Assembly: GCA_023664535.1 (NCBI GenBank)
Contig: JAMPFJ010000002.1
Location: 124,001 to 188,000, forward strand
From: Bacteroidales bacterium
GTDB lineage: Bacteria > Bacillota > Clostridia > Lachnospirales > Lachnospiraceae
DNA length: 64,000 bases
Reading direction: 5' to 3'
Below are positions 44,544 to 53,988 of this stretch, piece by piece (within the stretch, counting starts at the first letter, position 1; every line of letters starts with the position of its first letter). Below the pieces are notes generated by a model. It had not been told where the DNA came from and did no database searches. It saw nothing but the letters and a program-made list of their open reading frames with translations. A program made the position numbers and the translations under genes.

Positions 44544-46160
44544 CTACTTCTTCAACCGGCCCCACTTGTCAAAGGTATATTTTTTGCCGTCAATTTTTAT
44601 TGTCTTCCGTTTCACCATCTGCCCGTCTTTATCCAGGTAATACTGTCTTCCCTTATAGGCCAGCCAGCCGGTCTTCATTACCCCGTTTTTCTTAAAGTAG
44701 TACTTTTCTCCTTTATAGGTCAGCCATCCGGTCTGCATTACTCCGGTCTTCTTAAAGTAATACCGCTTGCCCTTATAGGTCAGCCAGCCGGTCTTCATTA
44801 CCCCGTTCTTATTAAAGTAGTACTGTTTACCGTCAATCGTCTTAAATCCGGTTACCCGATAGCCGTTTCCGTCGCAGAAGTAGGTCTTCTTTCCGGTTTT
44901 TATCCATGTATTCTTCGCCAGTCTGCCGGAGGTATACTGATAATAATCTCTTCCCCACGCATCCTTGTACCATCCCTTTTTAAATGTACAGGTTCCGTCG
45001 GCATGAATCGTCATTCCCGGGAACTGCGATTCCTTTTGCAGCACACCGTTTGCGTCAAACACAAAATATCTGCCCTTGATTAACACGGTACCCGCCTGCA
45101 TTACTCCGTATTGGTCAAAATAATATATATTTCCCTTTATCTTCTTCCAGCCATAAGTCGCCGCACCGTTTTTCAGATAATACACATTTCCCGCCTGCGT
45201 AAGCCAGCCTGTCCCACGCCTGCTTCCCTGTTCATAATAATAGGTCTTGCTTCCCTCTTTGTGCCAGCCATGCTTTAACGGCTGCACCCTCGGGGTAATC
45301 GTTGAAAAATAGTCCTTATACAGGAAATTCAAATCCACCGTATTCTGCGTAATCCCAATCAGCTGCTGGGTAGAGGTTGCCTGCCACATACTGCAGTTAT
45401 ATACGGTTCTGTCCGGCTCTTCATAGGTATATCGGGCATACCAGAAGTCGTAACCCTTTAAGTCCCATGAATTTAAATAATTATCATACCAGTTTTTATT
45501 GCAATATACCATCGGGGTATACCCTGCCGATTCCACCGTATCCAGAAATGTCTTTACCATACTGGTTCTTGTCGCATTATCCGTAGCGGCGAGAATTGCC
45601 GGGTCTTCAATATCATAGGCAACCGGAAACGAAATATTTGTCCCGTTAAGCTGCTGGATAGTAAACTCCGCTTCCGCCCATGCCTCCGCCGGTGTCTTTG
45701 CATAAGAATAAAAATATACCCCAATCGGAAGTCCCACTGACTGCGCCCCCTTAACATAGGACCAGAACCGGGCGTCCACAGAACAGCTGGTATTCCCGTA
45801 CCTTCCTTTCCCATAGCCTAAACGCAGCATAACAAATTTAATTCCGGACTGCTTAATCAGCTTCCAATTCACATTTCCCTGCCACTCCGACATATCAATC
45901 CCCATGGAAAGAACGTCGCCGCTCAATTCGGACAGACAAATCCCAATCTCCGCCCGGCTGTTATATAGCTTACCCGGTTCATTAAAATAATAGTATTTTT
46001 TACCGATTTTTTTCCATCCCGTCATCATATTTCCGTTCTGGTCATAATAACGATGATTATCCCATCCGGCATTACTGGTGGTCCTGCTGCACAGACTGGC
46101 TGCCAGCACAATTACCAGCATGAGGACAATTTTCACATATAACCGATTGTTCTTTTTCAT
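44544..46160 (-). CDS. GH25 lysozyme-like hydrolase with choline-binding-type repeats
   Basis: The 538-aa protein has a signal or anchor segment (VKIVLMLVIVLAASL near residue 7) and a short repeat before the catalytic domain. The GH25 domain spans about 80-280, with MGIDMSEWQGNVNW, FVMLRLGYGKG and the catalytic pair in FPVAYDIEDPA. The remaining 240 residues are 20-residue cell-wall-binding repeats (GWLTYKGKRYYFKKTGVMQT). GH25 enzymes cut the muramic acid-GlcNAc bond of peptidoglycan. ATG 46160 has GGAGG 5 bases upstream. Its place beside the polymer genes suggests wall remodelling or attachment. What the repeats bind is unknown. Confidence 0.9.
   Translation of the reverse strand: MKKNNRLYVKIVLMLVIVLAASLCSRTTSNAGWDNHRYYDQNGNMMTGWKKIGKKYYYFNEPGKLYNSRAEIGICLSELSGDVLSMGIDMSEWQGNVNWKLIKQSGIKFVMLRLGYGKGRYGNTSCSVDARFWSYVKGAQSVGLPIGVYFYSYAKTPAEAWAEAEFTIQQLNGTNISFPVAYDIEDPAILAATDNATRTSMVKTFLDTVESAGYTPMVYCNKNWYDNYLNSWDLKGYDFWYARYTYEEPDRTVYNCSMWQATSTQQLIGITQNTVDLNFLYKDYFSTITPRVQPLKHGWHKEGSKTYYYEQGSRRGTGWLTQAGNVYYLKNGAATYGWKKIKGNIYYFDQYGVMQAGTVLIKGRYFVFDANGVLQKESQFPGMTIHADGTCTFKKGWYKDAWGRDYYQYTSGRLAKNTWIKTGKKTYFCDGNGYRVTGFKTIDGKQYYFNKNGVMKTGWLTYKGKRYYFKKTGVMQTGWLTYKGEKYYFKKNGVMKTGWLAYKGRQYYLDKDGQMVKRKTIKIDGKKYTFDKWGRLKK
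44641..44820 (-). repeat. 60-bp tandem repeat in the wall-binding region
   Basis: Three consecutive 60-base units (starting at 44641, 44701 and 44761) are nearly identical, each with a shared core of the form TTATAGGYCAGCCANCCGG. They encode the 20-residue repeats of the GH25 protein. The high identity suggests recent duplication or recombination, and more diverged units flank them on both sides. Confidence 0.85.
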
Positions 46161-46236
46161 GTCATCCTCCTTACGGTAAATCCCAATCTCCCCTGTCATC
46201 TGTCTTTTTCAGACAATACTCTGATTTTTCCGGACA

Positions 46237-47589
46237 TTACTCCTCATGCCCTTTCTCCCTAATCACCTGTACAACTTCTTCTACATATTTTTTACAAAGC
46301 TCATCTGTGGAAGCCTCCACCATCACCCGGATAACCGGCTCCGTTCCGCTTTCCCGAAGCAGAATCCTTCCCTCGTCACCTAATTCTTCCTCTACCCGCT
46401 TCACCGCAGCAAGAACGTCTTCATCCGCTTTTGCTTCCGCTTTGCTCTTCACCTTCACATTAACCAAAAGCTGTGGATAAATCTTTAACTCCCGGAAAAG
46501 CTCGGAAGCCGCCGTCTTCTTTTCCAGAATCACTTCCATCAGCTTGATTGAGGTCAGTACACCGTCCCCAGTGGTTGCATATTTGCTGAAAATAATATGT
46601 CCGCTCTGCTCTCCTCCCAGGGAATGTCCGTTTTCCATCATATTCTCAAACACATATTTATCTCCCACCGCCGTCTTTTCATAAGCGATTCCTTTCTTAT
46701 CCAATGCCTTATAAAGACCCAGGTTCGACATCACGGTAGTCACTACCGTGTTATTGTTCAGTTCCCCTTTTTCCGACAAATAGCAGCCGCAGGCATAGAG
46801 GATTTTATCTCCGTCAATAATTTCTCCCTTCTCGTCTACCGCCATGCAGCGGTCGGCATCTCCGTCATAGGCAAAACCAATATCCAGCTGCTTATCCTTT
46901 ACCAGCTGCCTTAACTTCTCTATATGGGTGGAACCGCATTCGGCATTGATATTGGTTCCGTCCGGCTCATTGCTGATAACATAGGTTTTCGCCCCTAATG
47001 CGTCAAACACTGCCTTGGCAACCGTTGAGGATGCCCCATTGGCACAGTCAAGCCCCACCCTTTTATTTTTGTAGGAACGGGTAGCCAGCGTCATCAGATA
47101 TCCGATATACCGGTTTCTGCCCATTGCATAATCTACCGTTTTTCCGATATTTTCCCGTTTTGCATAGGGAATCTCCGGACTTTCTCCGTCAATATATGCT
47201 TCAATTAACGCTTCTACCTCTGCCTCCAGCTTATATCCCTGACCGTTAATAATTTTTATTCCGTTGTCATAATAAGGATTATGGCTGGCAGATATCATGA
47301 TTCCGCAGTCAAACTCATCCAGTCTTACAATATAGGAGACGCTCGGCGTCGGGGTTACATGCATCAGGTACACGTCCGCACCGCTGGCTGTAAGCCCCGC
47401 TACCAAAGAATATTCAAACATATAGGAAGAACGTCTGGTATCCTTTCCAATCACAATACTCGCCTTACCGTTGTCATGATTTCTGCCGTAATAATACCCC
47501 AGATATCTTCCTACTTTATATGCGTGTTCCACTGTCAAATCTACGTTTGCCTCTCCTCTGAAGCCATCGGTTCCAAAATATTTACCCAT
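46237..47589 (-). CDS. glmM: Phosphoglucosamine mutase
   Basis: The 450-aa alpha-D-phosphohexomutase starts MGKYFGTDGFRGEANVDLT. It has the active-site phosphoserine loop ISASHNPYYDNGIKI near residue 100, the metal loop AYDGDADRCMAVD near 240, the sugar-binding GGEQSGHII near 325 and the phosphate-binding LRESGTEPVIRVM near 415. This is the GlmM form, which converts glucosamine-6-phosphate to glucosamine-1-phosphate for UDP-GlcNAc synthesis. It supplies precursor both to the cell wall and to the N-acetyl-uronate route of this locus. Confidence 0.94.
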   Translation of the reverse strand: MGKYFGTDGFRGEANVDLTVEHAYKVGRYLGYYYGRNHDNGKASIVIGKDTRRSSYMFEYSLVAGLTASGADVYLMHVTPTPSVSYIVRLDEFDCGIMISASHNPYYDNGIKIINGQGYKLEAEVEALIEAYIDGESPEIPYAKRENIGKTVDYAMGRNRYIGYLMTLATRSYKNKRVGLDCANGASSTVAKAVFDALGAKTYVISNEPDGTNINAECGSTHIEKLRQLVKDKQLDIGFAYDGDADRCMAVDEKGEIIDGDKILYACGCYLSEKGELNNNTVVTTVMSNLGLYKALDKKGIAYEKTAVGDKYVFENMMENGHSLGGEQSGHIIFSKYATTGDGVLTSIKLMEVILEKKTAASELFRELKIYPQLLVNVKVKSKAEAKADEDVLAAVKRVEEELGDEGRILLRESGTEPVIRVMVEASTDELCKKYVEEVVQVIREKGHEE

Positions 47590-47613
47590 TATGATTTTCC
47601 TTTCCTATACTGT

Positions 47614-48498
47614 CTATTTTCTTATAATGCTGACTGCATGCTGCAAATTCACAATCTCCGCATAGGTGACACTTCCTCCAAATTCTCCGTCCAGAGTCCA
47701 GGTAATTGCTTCCGGGCTCTCTATCGTTATGCGCTTCGCCTTGAACTGATACATATATTCCGCATTAAATTCTCCCATCATATAAGCGGTAACCGTTGCC
47801 TGCAAATCTATGGGATTGGTGGGATATTTAACCAGCAAAGCCTCATACATGCCGTCGTCAAACTCTGCAATCCTTGCATTGGGATTGGGAAACCCCCCCA
47901 CCGTAAGCGAATTGGTTATCATCCCGATAAAGAAATCATCCTCAATCACATTGCCGTCATATTCGATTTTCAAATGATAGGAGGTCAGATTGGTAACGCT
48001 TTTTATTCCCTCCAGCACATAAGCCGCATGTCCAAGATAGTTTTTATATTCCTGCGGCGTCGTATAGGTGACATCCGTAAACGCACCAAAAGCAGCTACA
48101 TAAATAAAATAATCACCGTTAAATGTGCCCACATCAACCGGTCTCGGCGAATATTTGACAATCCGCTTTGCAGCGCGAACCGGGTCCTTCGGAATCCCCA
48201 GACTCCTGGCAAAATCATTGGTGGTTCCCGAAGGGATATACCCCACCGGCGTGTCACAGCCGCATTTCATACAGCCTGCAACCACCTCATCCAATGTACC
48301 GTCTCCGCCGGCACAGACAATCAAATCATAAAGCCATCCTTCCTCAGACACAATCCGCATTGCGTCTTCCTTCGCCTGTGTAGGATAAACCCTTACATTA
48401 TAATCCGCCTTAACAAATAAATCCACAATCTCAAACAATTTTCCTTTAATATGCTTTCTGCCCGCAGACGGATTTACAATAAATAACAGGTTCTTCAT
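47614..48498 (-). CDS. Diacylglycerol/lipid kinase family protein (YegS/DgkB type)
   Basis: The 294-aa protein has the start LLFIVNPSAGRKHIKG, the ATP-binding GGDGTLDEVVAGC near residue 63 and PSGTTNDFARSLG near 90, all signatures of the DAGK catalytic domain. Gram-positive members phosphorylate diacylglycerol to recycle lipids freed by lipoteichoic-acid synthesis, while YegS acts on phosphatidylglycerol. TAAGGAGG stands before ATG 48498. It lies 24 bases from glmM and 78 from galE, so the three are probably co-transcribed. Confidence 0.88.
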   Translation of the reverse strand: MKNLLFIVNPSAGRKHIKGKLFEIVDLFVKADYNVRVYPTQAKEDAMRIVSEEGWLYDLIVCAGGDGTLDEVVAGCMKCGCDTPVGYIPSGTTNDFARSLGIPKDPVRAAKRIVKYSPRPVDVGTFNGDYFIYVAAFGAFTDVTYTTPQEYKNYLGHAAYVLEGIKSVTNLTSYHLKIEYDGNVIEDDFFIGMITNSLTVGGFPNPNARIAEFDDGMYEALLVKYPTNPIDLQATVTAYMMGEFNAEYMYQFKAKRITIESPEAITWTLDGEFGGSVTYAEIVNLQHAVSIIRK

Positions 48499-48576
48499 AA
48501 ACCAAATGCCTCCTTATGGCATGTTATGCTTTTATTATATGCTATGCCAGAATCCAGCGCATCTTGAACCAGCAGC

Positions 48577-49593
48577 CTAACTATCGTATCCGTTCGGATT
48601 CATCGACTGCCATCTCCATGCGTCCTCACACATCTTATCAATACCGTACTGTGCTTTCCAGCCAAGCTCTTTTTCCGCCTTAGACGGGTCGGAGTAACAG
48701 GTTGGAATATCCCCTGCACGGCGCGGTGCGATAACATAAGGTATCGTCTTCCCGCACGCTTTCTCAAAATTCTTAATAATATCCAGTACAGAATAACCTA
48801 TGCCGGTTCCCAGATTATAAATGACGAGCCCCGGATTCTCCATCAGTTTCTTTACCGCCGAAACATGCCCTTTCGCCAAATCCACTACATGAATGTAATC
48901 CCTGACTCCCGTTCCGTCCGGCGTCGGATAATCATCTCCGAAAACATTTACCTTTTCCAAAACTCCCGCTGCCACCTTAGCCACATAGGGCAGTAAATTA
49001 TTCGGAATACCGTTCGGCGCTTCTCCAATCAGCCCGCTTTCATGGGCGCCAATGGGATTGAAATAACGAAGCAGCGCCACATCAAAGGAATTATCCGCTT
49101 TCTGAATATCCCGCAGAATCTCCTCCAGCATAAATTTGGTTCTTCCATAGGGATTAGTCACCCCGCCAACCGGTGAATCCTCCGTAATCGGAACAACCTC
49201 CGGCTCGCCGTATACGGTAGCCGAAGAAGAAAATACAATCTTCTTCACGTCATATTTCTTCATCATCCGGATAATATTCAAGGTTCCGGTAATGTTATTG
49301 TCATAATACTCATAGGGCTTTTCACAGGACTCCCCAACCGCCTTAAGCCCGGCAAAATGGATAATGACATCAATACTGTTCTCTGCAAAAACAGTCTCAA
49401 GCCCTTCAATATCACGCATATCCGTCTCATAAAATTTTATCTTCTTTCCGGTAATCTGCTCTACTCTTGCCAGGGATTCCTTACTGGAATTGCAAAGATT
49501 ATCCATGACAATTACATCATATCCTTCCTGTAATAATTCAACATTTGTGTGGCTGGCAATAAACCCAGCGCCGCCTGTCACCAATATAGTCAT
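48577..49593 (-). CDS. galE: UDP-glucose 4-epimerase
   Basis: The 338-aa SDR enzyme has TILVTGGAGFIASHTNVEL at its start, FAGLKAVGES near residue 81, the catalytic YGRTK near 150 and RYFNPIGAHESG near 178, as in GalE. It interconverts UDP-glucose and UDP-galactose and would feed galactose or galactofuranose into the polymer. ATG 49593 has GGAGG 7 bases upstream; GTG 49596 opens the frame. It is the first gene of the polysaccharide locus and has its own promoter. Confidence 0.94.
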   Translation of the reverse strand: MTILVTGGAGFIASHTNVELLQEGYDVIVMDNLCNSSKESLARVEQITGKKIKFYETDMRDIEGLETVFAENSIDVIIHFAGLKAVGESCEKPYEYYDNNITGTLNIIRMMKKYDVKKIVFSSSATVYGEPEVVPITEDSPVGGVTNPYGRTKFMLEEILRDIQKADNSFDVALLRYFNPIGAHESGLIGEAPNGIPNNLLPYVAKVAAGVLEKVNVFGDDYPTPDGTGVRDYIHVVDLAKGHVSAVKKLMENPGLVIYNLGTGIGYSVLDIIKNFEKACGKTIPYVIAPRRAGDIPTCYSDPSKAEKELGWKAQYGIDKMCEDAWRWQSMNPNGYDS

Positions 49594-49677
49594 CACACAT
49601 CCTCCTGTTTATAAAAATTACTACCAAGCGATACGCTATATCACAGCAGACTATAGTTGCTGCACATATACTGATAT

Positions 49678-49707
49678 ATTATACTCCAATATACCTATAT
49701 CTGGCAA
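49678..49707 (-). promoter_or_regulatory. Promoter of galE and the proximal polysaccharide genes
   Basis: Minus-strand TTGCCA (49702-49707), an 18-base spacer and TATAAT (49678-49683) lie about 85 bases before galE, just after the queC terminator. The order terminator then promoter marks the border between the queuosine operon and the polysaccharide locus. Confidence 0.6.
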
Positions 49708-49714
49708 GAAAAAC

Positions 49715-49765
49715 AAAAATAAAAAGCCGTGTTTTTCTGCCGTTACGCAGAACATCACAGCTTTT
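49715..49765 (-). terminator. Rho-independent terminator after queC
   Basis: On the minus strand AAAAGCTGTG (from 49765) pairs with CACGGCTTTT (ending 49722), with an inner CTGC/GCAG hairpin, and is followed by a T-rich run. It lies 15 bases after the queC stop. Confidence 0.75.
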
Positions 49766-49779
49766 CCTGTCCTTTTATC

Positions 49780-50451
49780 TTATTGATACCGTTTTAAAAA
49801 CTCTTCATATCCTTCTCTCCTAAGCTTACAGCTTGGACAGTTCCCGCATCCGTCACCCTTAATTCCGTTATAGCAGGTCAGCGTATGCTCCCGGACAAAA
49901 GAAAGCTTTCCCAGCTCATCCGCCATTTTCCATGTATCCGCTTTATCCACCCACATTAGCGGAGTTTCGATGCAGAATGTATAATCCATGGCAAGGTTTA
50001 ACGTGGTATTCAGCGATTTGACAAAAACATCCCGGCAGTCCGGATAGCCCGAAAAATCACTTTGGGATACCCCGGTAATCAAATCCGTTATCCCTCTCTG
50101 CTTCGCGAAAACGGCGGCAAAGGTTAAAAACAGCATGTTTCTGCCGTCCACAACACTATTCGGCGCCCCCTCCTCCGGCGCATCCTCATCCACCGTAATC
50201 TCTTTGCGGGTCAGTGAATTCGGCGCAAGCTGGTTTAGAAGCTCCATATCCAGAACCTGCCATTCCACGTCCAGCTCTTCCGTAATTTCTTTGGCGCATT
50301 CAAGCTCCGCCCTATGCCGTTGTCCGTAATCAAAGGATACCGCAACCACTTCCCTATACCGTTCAAGCGCCCAGAACAGACAGGTGGTACTGTCCTGTCC
50401 CCCGCTGAATACGACCAGCGCCGTATCTTTATTTCTCGTATTCATCTTCAT
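49780..50451 (-). CDS. queC: 7-cyano-7-deazaguanine synthase
   Basis: The 223-aa enzyme has the PP-loop ATPase motif [12 protein letters not shown] near residue 13, SFDYGQRHR near 39 and the zinc-binding C-terminus [19 protein letters not shown] with four Cys. QueC turns 7-carboxy-7-deazaguanine into preQ0 using ATP and ammonia. It ends the queD-queE-folE-queC operon and is followed by a terminator. QueF, which makes preQ1, is not in the window. Confidence 0.95.
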   Translation of the reverse strand: MKMNTRNKDTALVVFSGGQDSTTCLFWALERYREVVAVSFDYGQRHRAELECAKEITEELDVEWQVLDMELLNQLAPNSLTRKEITVDEDAPEEGAPNSVVDGRNMLFLTFAAVFAKQRGITDLITGVSQSDFSGYPDCRDVFVKSLNTTLNLAMDYTFCIETPLMWVDKADTWKMADELGKLSFVREHTLTCYNGIKGDGCGNCPSCKLRREGYEEFLKRYQ

Positions 50452-50469
50452 CTGTTTTCCCTCCCGAAA

Positions 50470-51048
50470 TCACTTAATCATCAGTAAAAATTTATTTTGC
50501 AGCTCCGCTTCCCGCTCAAACCTGCCGCAAAAGGTTGTCGTTACCGTCTTTGCCGAGGGCTTTTTTATCCCTCTTGCCGTCATACAGCTATGGCTTCCCT
50601 CAATATAAACCGCCACATCCTCCGAACAGGTTGCTTTACTGATAATTTCCGCAATATCCGTGCCAATCCGTTCCTGAAGCTGTAACCGTTTAGCTACCAT
50701 ATCTGCTATTCTCGCAATTTTACTGAGACCGATTACCCTGCCTTTCGGAATATACGCCACAGTCACCTTCATATCATACATCAGGGCAAGATGATGCTCG
50801 CAATAACTGAACACCTCTATGTCCTTCACAATTACCATATCCTCTTCGCTGCCCTGCGGTACCTCAAAGCTTTTTGAATACATTGCGGCAATTTCATCAT
50901 TGGTATAATTCATCCCCTCAAACACTTCCGCATACATCTTTGCCACCCTGTCCGGCGTATCCTTAAGTCCCTCCCGGTCAGGGTCATCACCAAGAGCAGC
51001 TAAAATTCCTCTGATATGTTCCTTTATTGCATTTTGATTTATTGCCAT
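50470..51048 (-). CDS. folE: GTP cyclohydrolase I
   Basis: The 192-aa enzyme has [16 protein letters not shown], the zinc-binding [14 protein letters not shown] near residue 110, [20 protein letters not shown], and [15 protein letters not shown] with the second zinc Cys. It opens GTP to 7,8-dihydroneopterin triphosphate, the substrate of QueD. ATG 51048 directly follows GGAGGAAGAA; a TTG at 51060 also opens the frame. Being inside the que operon suggests a main role in queuosine rather than folate. Confidence 0.95.
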   Translation of the reverse strand: MAINQNAIKEHIRGILAALGDDPDREGLKDTPDRVAKMYAEVFEGMNYTNDEIAAMYSKSFEVPQGSEEDMVIVKDIEVFSYCEHHLALMYDMKVTVAYIPKGRVIGLSKIARIADMVAKRLQLQERIGTDIAEIISKATCSEDVAVYIEGSHSCMTARGIKKPSAKTVTTTFCGRFEREAELQNKFLLMIK

Positions 51049-51097
51049 TTCTTCCTCCAATCTGCTGTCGCCCTGCTATCTTCATTAACCTCCCAGT

Positions 51098-51772
51098 TTA
51101 AACCCCTCTTTTATCGGGATTCCAGATATATTTGTGAAGCTGCAGCTGTATATTTACCGCATTCCATTTTTGTTCAATCAGAAATTCCACCATATCGGCA
51201 GGCTCTATCTTTCCAAAACAGGGGCTTAGGTAAATTCCACATCCCCGTTCCGTCAGATGATAACGCTCTACAATCTCCCTGCTCCGCAAAAGGTCTTCCC
51301 GGCTTCCCACCACGAATTTTACCGTATCCACATCCCGCAGCCTCTGATAGTTGGCAAGACACATCCTGTCCTCCATCCCACTGACTGATGTCTTATAATC
51401 CAGGGTAAACGTTATGTTATCGTAAAGCATAAAAGCCCCGATATCCACACTTCCGTTTGTCTCTATCTCAATCCGCAGCTTTTCATCCCGCTTAAGCACC
51501 GTTAAAAGCTCAAGCATATTCTCCTGTAGCAGCGGCTCGCCTCCGGTCAATGTCACGTTATGCACTCCGGATTCCTTAATCATCCGGTAAAGCGCTTCCG
51601 CACTGTATAATTCACAGGCTGTATCCTCCTGATTTGCCCATGCCGTATCACAATACGCACAGGCAAGATTACATCCTGCAAACCGGATAAAAAATGCCAG
51701 CTGCCCGGCACGTCTGCCCTCACCATTGATACTGATAAAATGCTCAACCACCCGCATTTCCCTATTATTCAC
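51098..51772 (-). CDS. queE: 7-carboxy-7-deazaguanine synthase (radical SAM)
   Basis: The 224-aa enzyme has the radical-SAM cluster motif CNLACAYC (C-x3-C-x2-C) near residue 34, FISINGEG before it, the TLTGGEPLLQ motif and IETNGS. It uses S-adenosylmethionine and Mg2+ to contract 6-carboxytetrahydropterin to CDG. GTG 51772 is chosen: GGAG lies 7 bases upstream, just after the queD stop, while the longer frame from 51802 would overlap queD. Confidence 0.94.
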   Translation of the reverse strand: MNNREMRVVEHFISINGEGRRAGQLAFFIRFAGCNLACAYCDTAWANQEDTACELYSAEALYRMIKESGVHNVTLTGGEPLLQENMLELLTVLKRDEKLRIEIETNGSVDIGAFMLYDNITFTLDYKTSVSGMEDRMCLANYQRLRDVDTVKFVVGSREDLLRSREIVERYHLTERGCGIYLSPCFGKIEPADMVEFLIEQKWNAVNIQLQLHKYIWNPDKRGV

Positions 51773-51782
51773 CTGTTCTCTC

Positions 51783-52202
51783 CTATCTGCTGTATCCTGC
51801 ACAATTATTCGGCGTCTCGTATACCTTGACTAAAATCACCTGATATTCCCGTTCCTCCAGCTCATCATAAAAATATTTTGCCAGATTCTCCGCCGTGGGA
51901 CGAAAGGGAACCTCAACAATCCGAAAGCCTTCCTCCAGTAACGCTTCCTTCGTCTTTTCCCGAATACTCTCCTCTTCAATCACCAGACTGTGGTCCAGCT
52001 CCTCCGCCAGCCGGTTCAAATCCTCCCGCAGCGTCTTAAAATCTACAACCATTCCCCGGTTCTGCCCATCCTTTTCCAACTGCTCCGCTGCCACTGTCGC
52101 CTCAATGAGCCACCGATGACCATGGATGTTCCTGCATTTTCCTTCATACCCCTTTAAAAAATGTGCACTGTCAAAATTTGCACTGGTCTGTAATGTGTAC
52201 AT
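51783..52202 (-). CDS. queD: 6-carboxy-5,6,7,8-tetrahydropterin synthase
   Basis: The 139-aa enzyme has the zinc His in NFDSAHFL and NIHGHRWLIEATV, the catalytic Cys in GKCRNIHGH, and an Asp/His pair in ELDHSLV. It converts dihydroneopterin triphosphate to 6-carboxytetrahydropterin. ATG 52202 has AGAGGG upstream; the frame opens at 52229. It is the first gene of the que operon. A strong hairpin lies just upstream (52235-52270). Confidence 0.94.
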   Translation of the reverse strand: MYTLQTSANFDSAHFLKGYEGKCRNIHGHRWLIEATVAAEQLEKDGQNRGMVVDFKTLREDLNRLAEELDHSLVIEEESIREKTKEALLEEGFRIVEVPFRPTAENLAKYFYDELEEREYQVILVKVYETPNNCAGYSR

Positions 52203-52234
52203 GCTTTTCCCTCTTCTTTCCCTGTACATAAGAA

Positions 52235-52270
52235 AACACTCAGCTTCAAACTAATCTGAATCTAAGTGTT
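52235..52270 (-). promoter_or_regulatory. Hairpin in the queD leader, possible attenuator
   Basis: On the minus strand AACACTTAG pairs with CTGAGTGTT and an inner TTCA/TGAA extends the stem. A short T-rich run (TTTTCTT) follows, about 32 bases before queD. An upstream CAGC/GCTG stem lies at about 52283-52298, and AGACAG/CTGTCT at 52344-52370 may end thrC. I see no preQ1-I or preQ1-II signature, so calling it a riboswitch is not supported. Confidence 0.35.
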
Positions 52271-52411
52271 TCCCCTATCGTGCAGCAGCCCTCCAGCTGT
52301 ACCGCAATCTGTTTTTCTTATCTTCAGCCCTGGTTTTGTTTAAAGACAGGATGGTACCAACGAACTGTCTATCTTATTTTTCTTCCCTTTACCGTTTCGG
52401 CAGCATATCTT

Positions 52412-53899
52412 TTATAAGCCGAGAATTTTTCTTACCACCGTCTCCATCTCGGATTTATCGCATACCGTATTATGTAAAACCGCCGCGCTCCGGATATCCT
52501 CAATCGCCTGCGGAATCTTCACTCCCGATATCTGATTAAGCTCATCCACCAGTTCAAAATCCGAACGGGCAGCATATTCCGAATCAATGGCTTCCATAAC
52601 GCTTCTGGTAAATTTATACGGACTCGCCGTGGAAGCAATCACCGTCGGCGTATGGTCGCCTGTCTTCGCCACATACTTATCGTATACCGCAGAAGCCACC
52701 GCCGTATGGGTATCCATAATATAGTGTTCTGCCTCATAGACTTTTTTAATAGCTGCCGCAGTCTCTTCCTCATCAGCATAATTGCCGTAAAACTCGGAAA
52801 GCCTCTCTCTCATCTCCGGCGCAATTTCATATTTTCCCTCTGCCGCCAGCGCTTTCATCAATTCACTGTTTTTCTCCGAATCATCTCCTGCAATACGGTA
52901 AATCAATCTCTCCAAATTGCTGGAAATCAAAATATCCATTGACGGAGATGTAGTTAAAATAAACTCTCTGTTTTTATCATACACCCCGGTACGGAAGAAA
53001 TCATACAGCACCTTGTTGTCGTTAGACGCACAGATAAATTTTCCAATCGGCAGTCCCATTTCCTTTGCATAGTAAGCCGCCAGAATATTTCCGAAATTCC
53101 CGGTAGGAACTACCACATTTATCTTGTCCCCTGCCATGATTTCCCCATTGGCAACCAGACGGGTATATGCATATACATAGTATACCATCTGCGGAACCAG
53201 ACGACCGATGTTAATGGAATTTGCAGAGGAAAACTGAAATCCCTTCGCATCCATTGCTTTGGCAAGCTCTTTATCGTTAAACATATTTTTCACCCCGGTC
53301 TGGGCATCGTCAAAATTGCCGATAATGCCGACAACATCGGTATTATTCCCTTTCTGGGTTATCATCTGTTTCTCCTGAATCGGGCTGACGCCGTTTTTCG
53401 GATAAAAAACAATAATTTTGGTTCCCGGAACATCTGCAAAGCCTGCCAGCGCCGCTTTGCCGGTATCGCCGGATGTTGCCGTTAAAATCACAATGTCATT
53501 CTTAATATGGTTTTTCTTTGCCGAGGTTACCAACAGATAGGGCAGAATCGAAAGCGCCATATCCTTAAAGGCAATCGTAGAACCGTGAAACAGCTCCAGA
53601 TAATGCGCCCCCGCCTTCTTAACCAGCGGTGCGATAACCTCCGTATCAAATTTTTTATCATACGCACTGCTAATACAGTATTTTAACTCTTCCTCCGTAA
53701 AATCAGTCAGCATGCGGCTCATGACCTCATAAGCAACCTCCTGATAATTCATCTTCGCCAGTTCACTCAACTCCACATCCAGCAAGGGAATCTTATCCGG
53801 AACAAATAATCCCCCATTTTCTGCCAGTCCCTTTAAAATTGCCTGGGATGCCGTTGCTGTTTCATTGCTATTGCGTGTACTTTTGTAGGTTATTGCCAT
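52412..53899 (-). CDS. thrC: Threonine synthase
   Basis: The 495-aa PLP enzyme has YKSTRNSNETATASQAILKG at its start, the PLP lysine in FHGSTIAFKDMALS near residue 112, the phosphate-binding ATSGDTGKAAL near 144 and VVPTGNFGNILAAYYAK near 265. It is of the longer ThrC class found in Clostridia and proteobacteria. It converts O-phosphohomoserine to threonine. It stands alone between the que operon and the 3D-domain gene, and no other threonine gene is near. Confidence 0.95.
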   Translation of the reverse strand: MAITYKSTRNSNETATASQAILKGLAENGGLFVPDKIPLLDVELSELAKMNYQEVAYEVMSRMLTDFTEEELKYCISSAYDKKFDTEVIAPLVKKAGAHYLELFHGSTIAFKDMALSILPYLLVTSAKKNHIKNDIVILTATSGDTGKAALAGFADVPGTKIIVFYPKNGVSPIQEKQMITQKGNNTDVVGIIGNFDDAQTGVKNMFNDKELAKAMDAKGFQFSSANSINIGRLVPQMVYYVYAYTRLVANGEIMAGDKINVVVPTGNFGNILAAYYAKEMGLPIGKFICASNDNKVLYDFFRTGVYDKNREFILTTSPSMDILISSNLERLIYRIAGDDSEKNSELMKALAAEGKYEIAPEMRERLSEFYGNYADEEETAAAIKKVYEAEHYIMDTHTAVASAVYDKYVAKTGDHTPTVIASTASPYKFTRSVMEAIDSEYAARSDFELVDELNQISGVKIPQAIEDIRSAAVLHNTVCDKSEMETVVRKILGL

Positions 53900-53988
53900 T
53901 GTCTTATCCTCTTTTCTTTCTCATTAAAAATCTTTCTATCTTCAGGCATTTTCCGACCCGGTTTATCGTCCTGGCAATCCTTGCCGGT

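Noticed and set aside
44484..45083. 199-codon plus-strand frame with internal repeats (QPAGLHYPV)
   Set aside because: The repeats are the reverse reading of the 60-bp wall-binding repeats of the GH25 gene.
47281..48420. 379-codon open frame on the plus strand
   Set aside because: It runs antisense across glmM and the lipid kinase gene, both clearly real; no ribosome site or motif.
52203..52411. preQ1 riboswitch upstream of queD
   Set aside because: The A-rich AAAAACTAA end of preQ1-I and the conserved blocks of preQ1-II are not found; only generic hairpins are seen.
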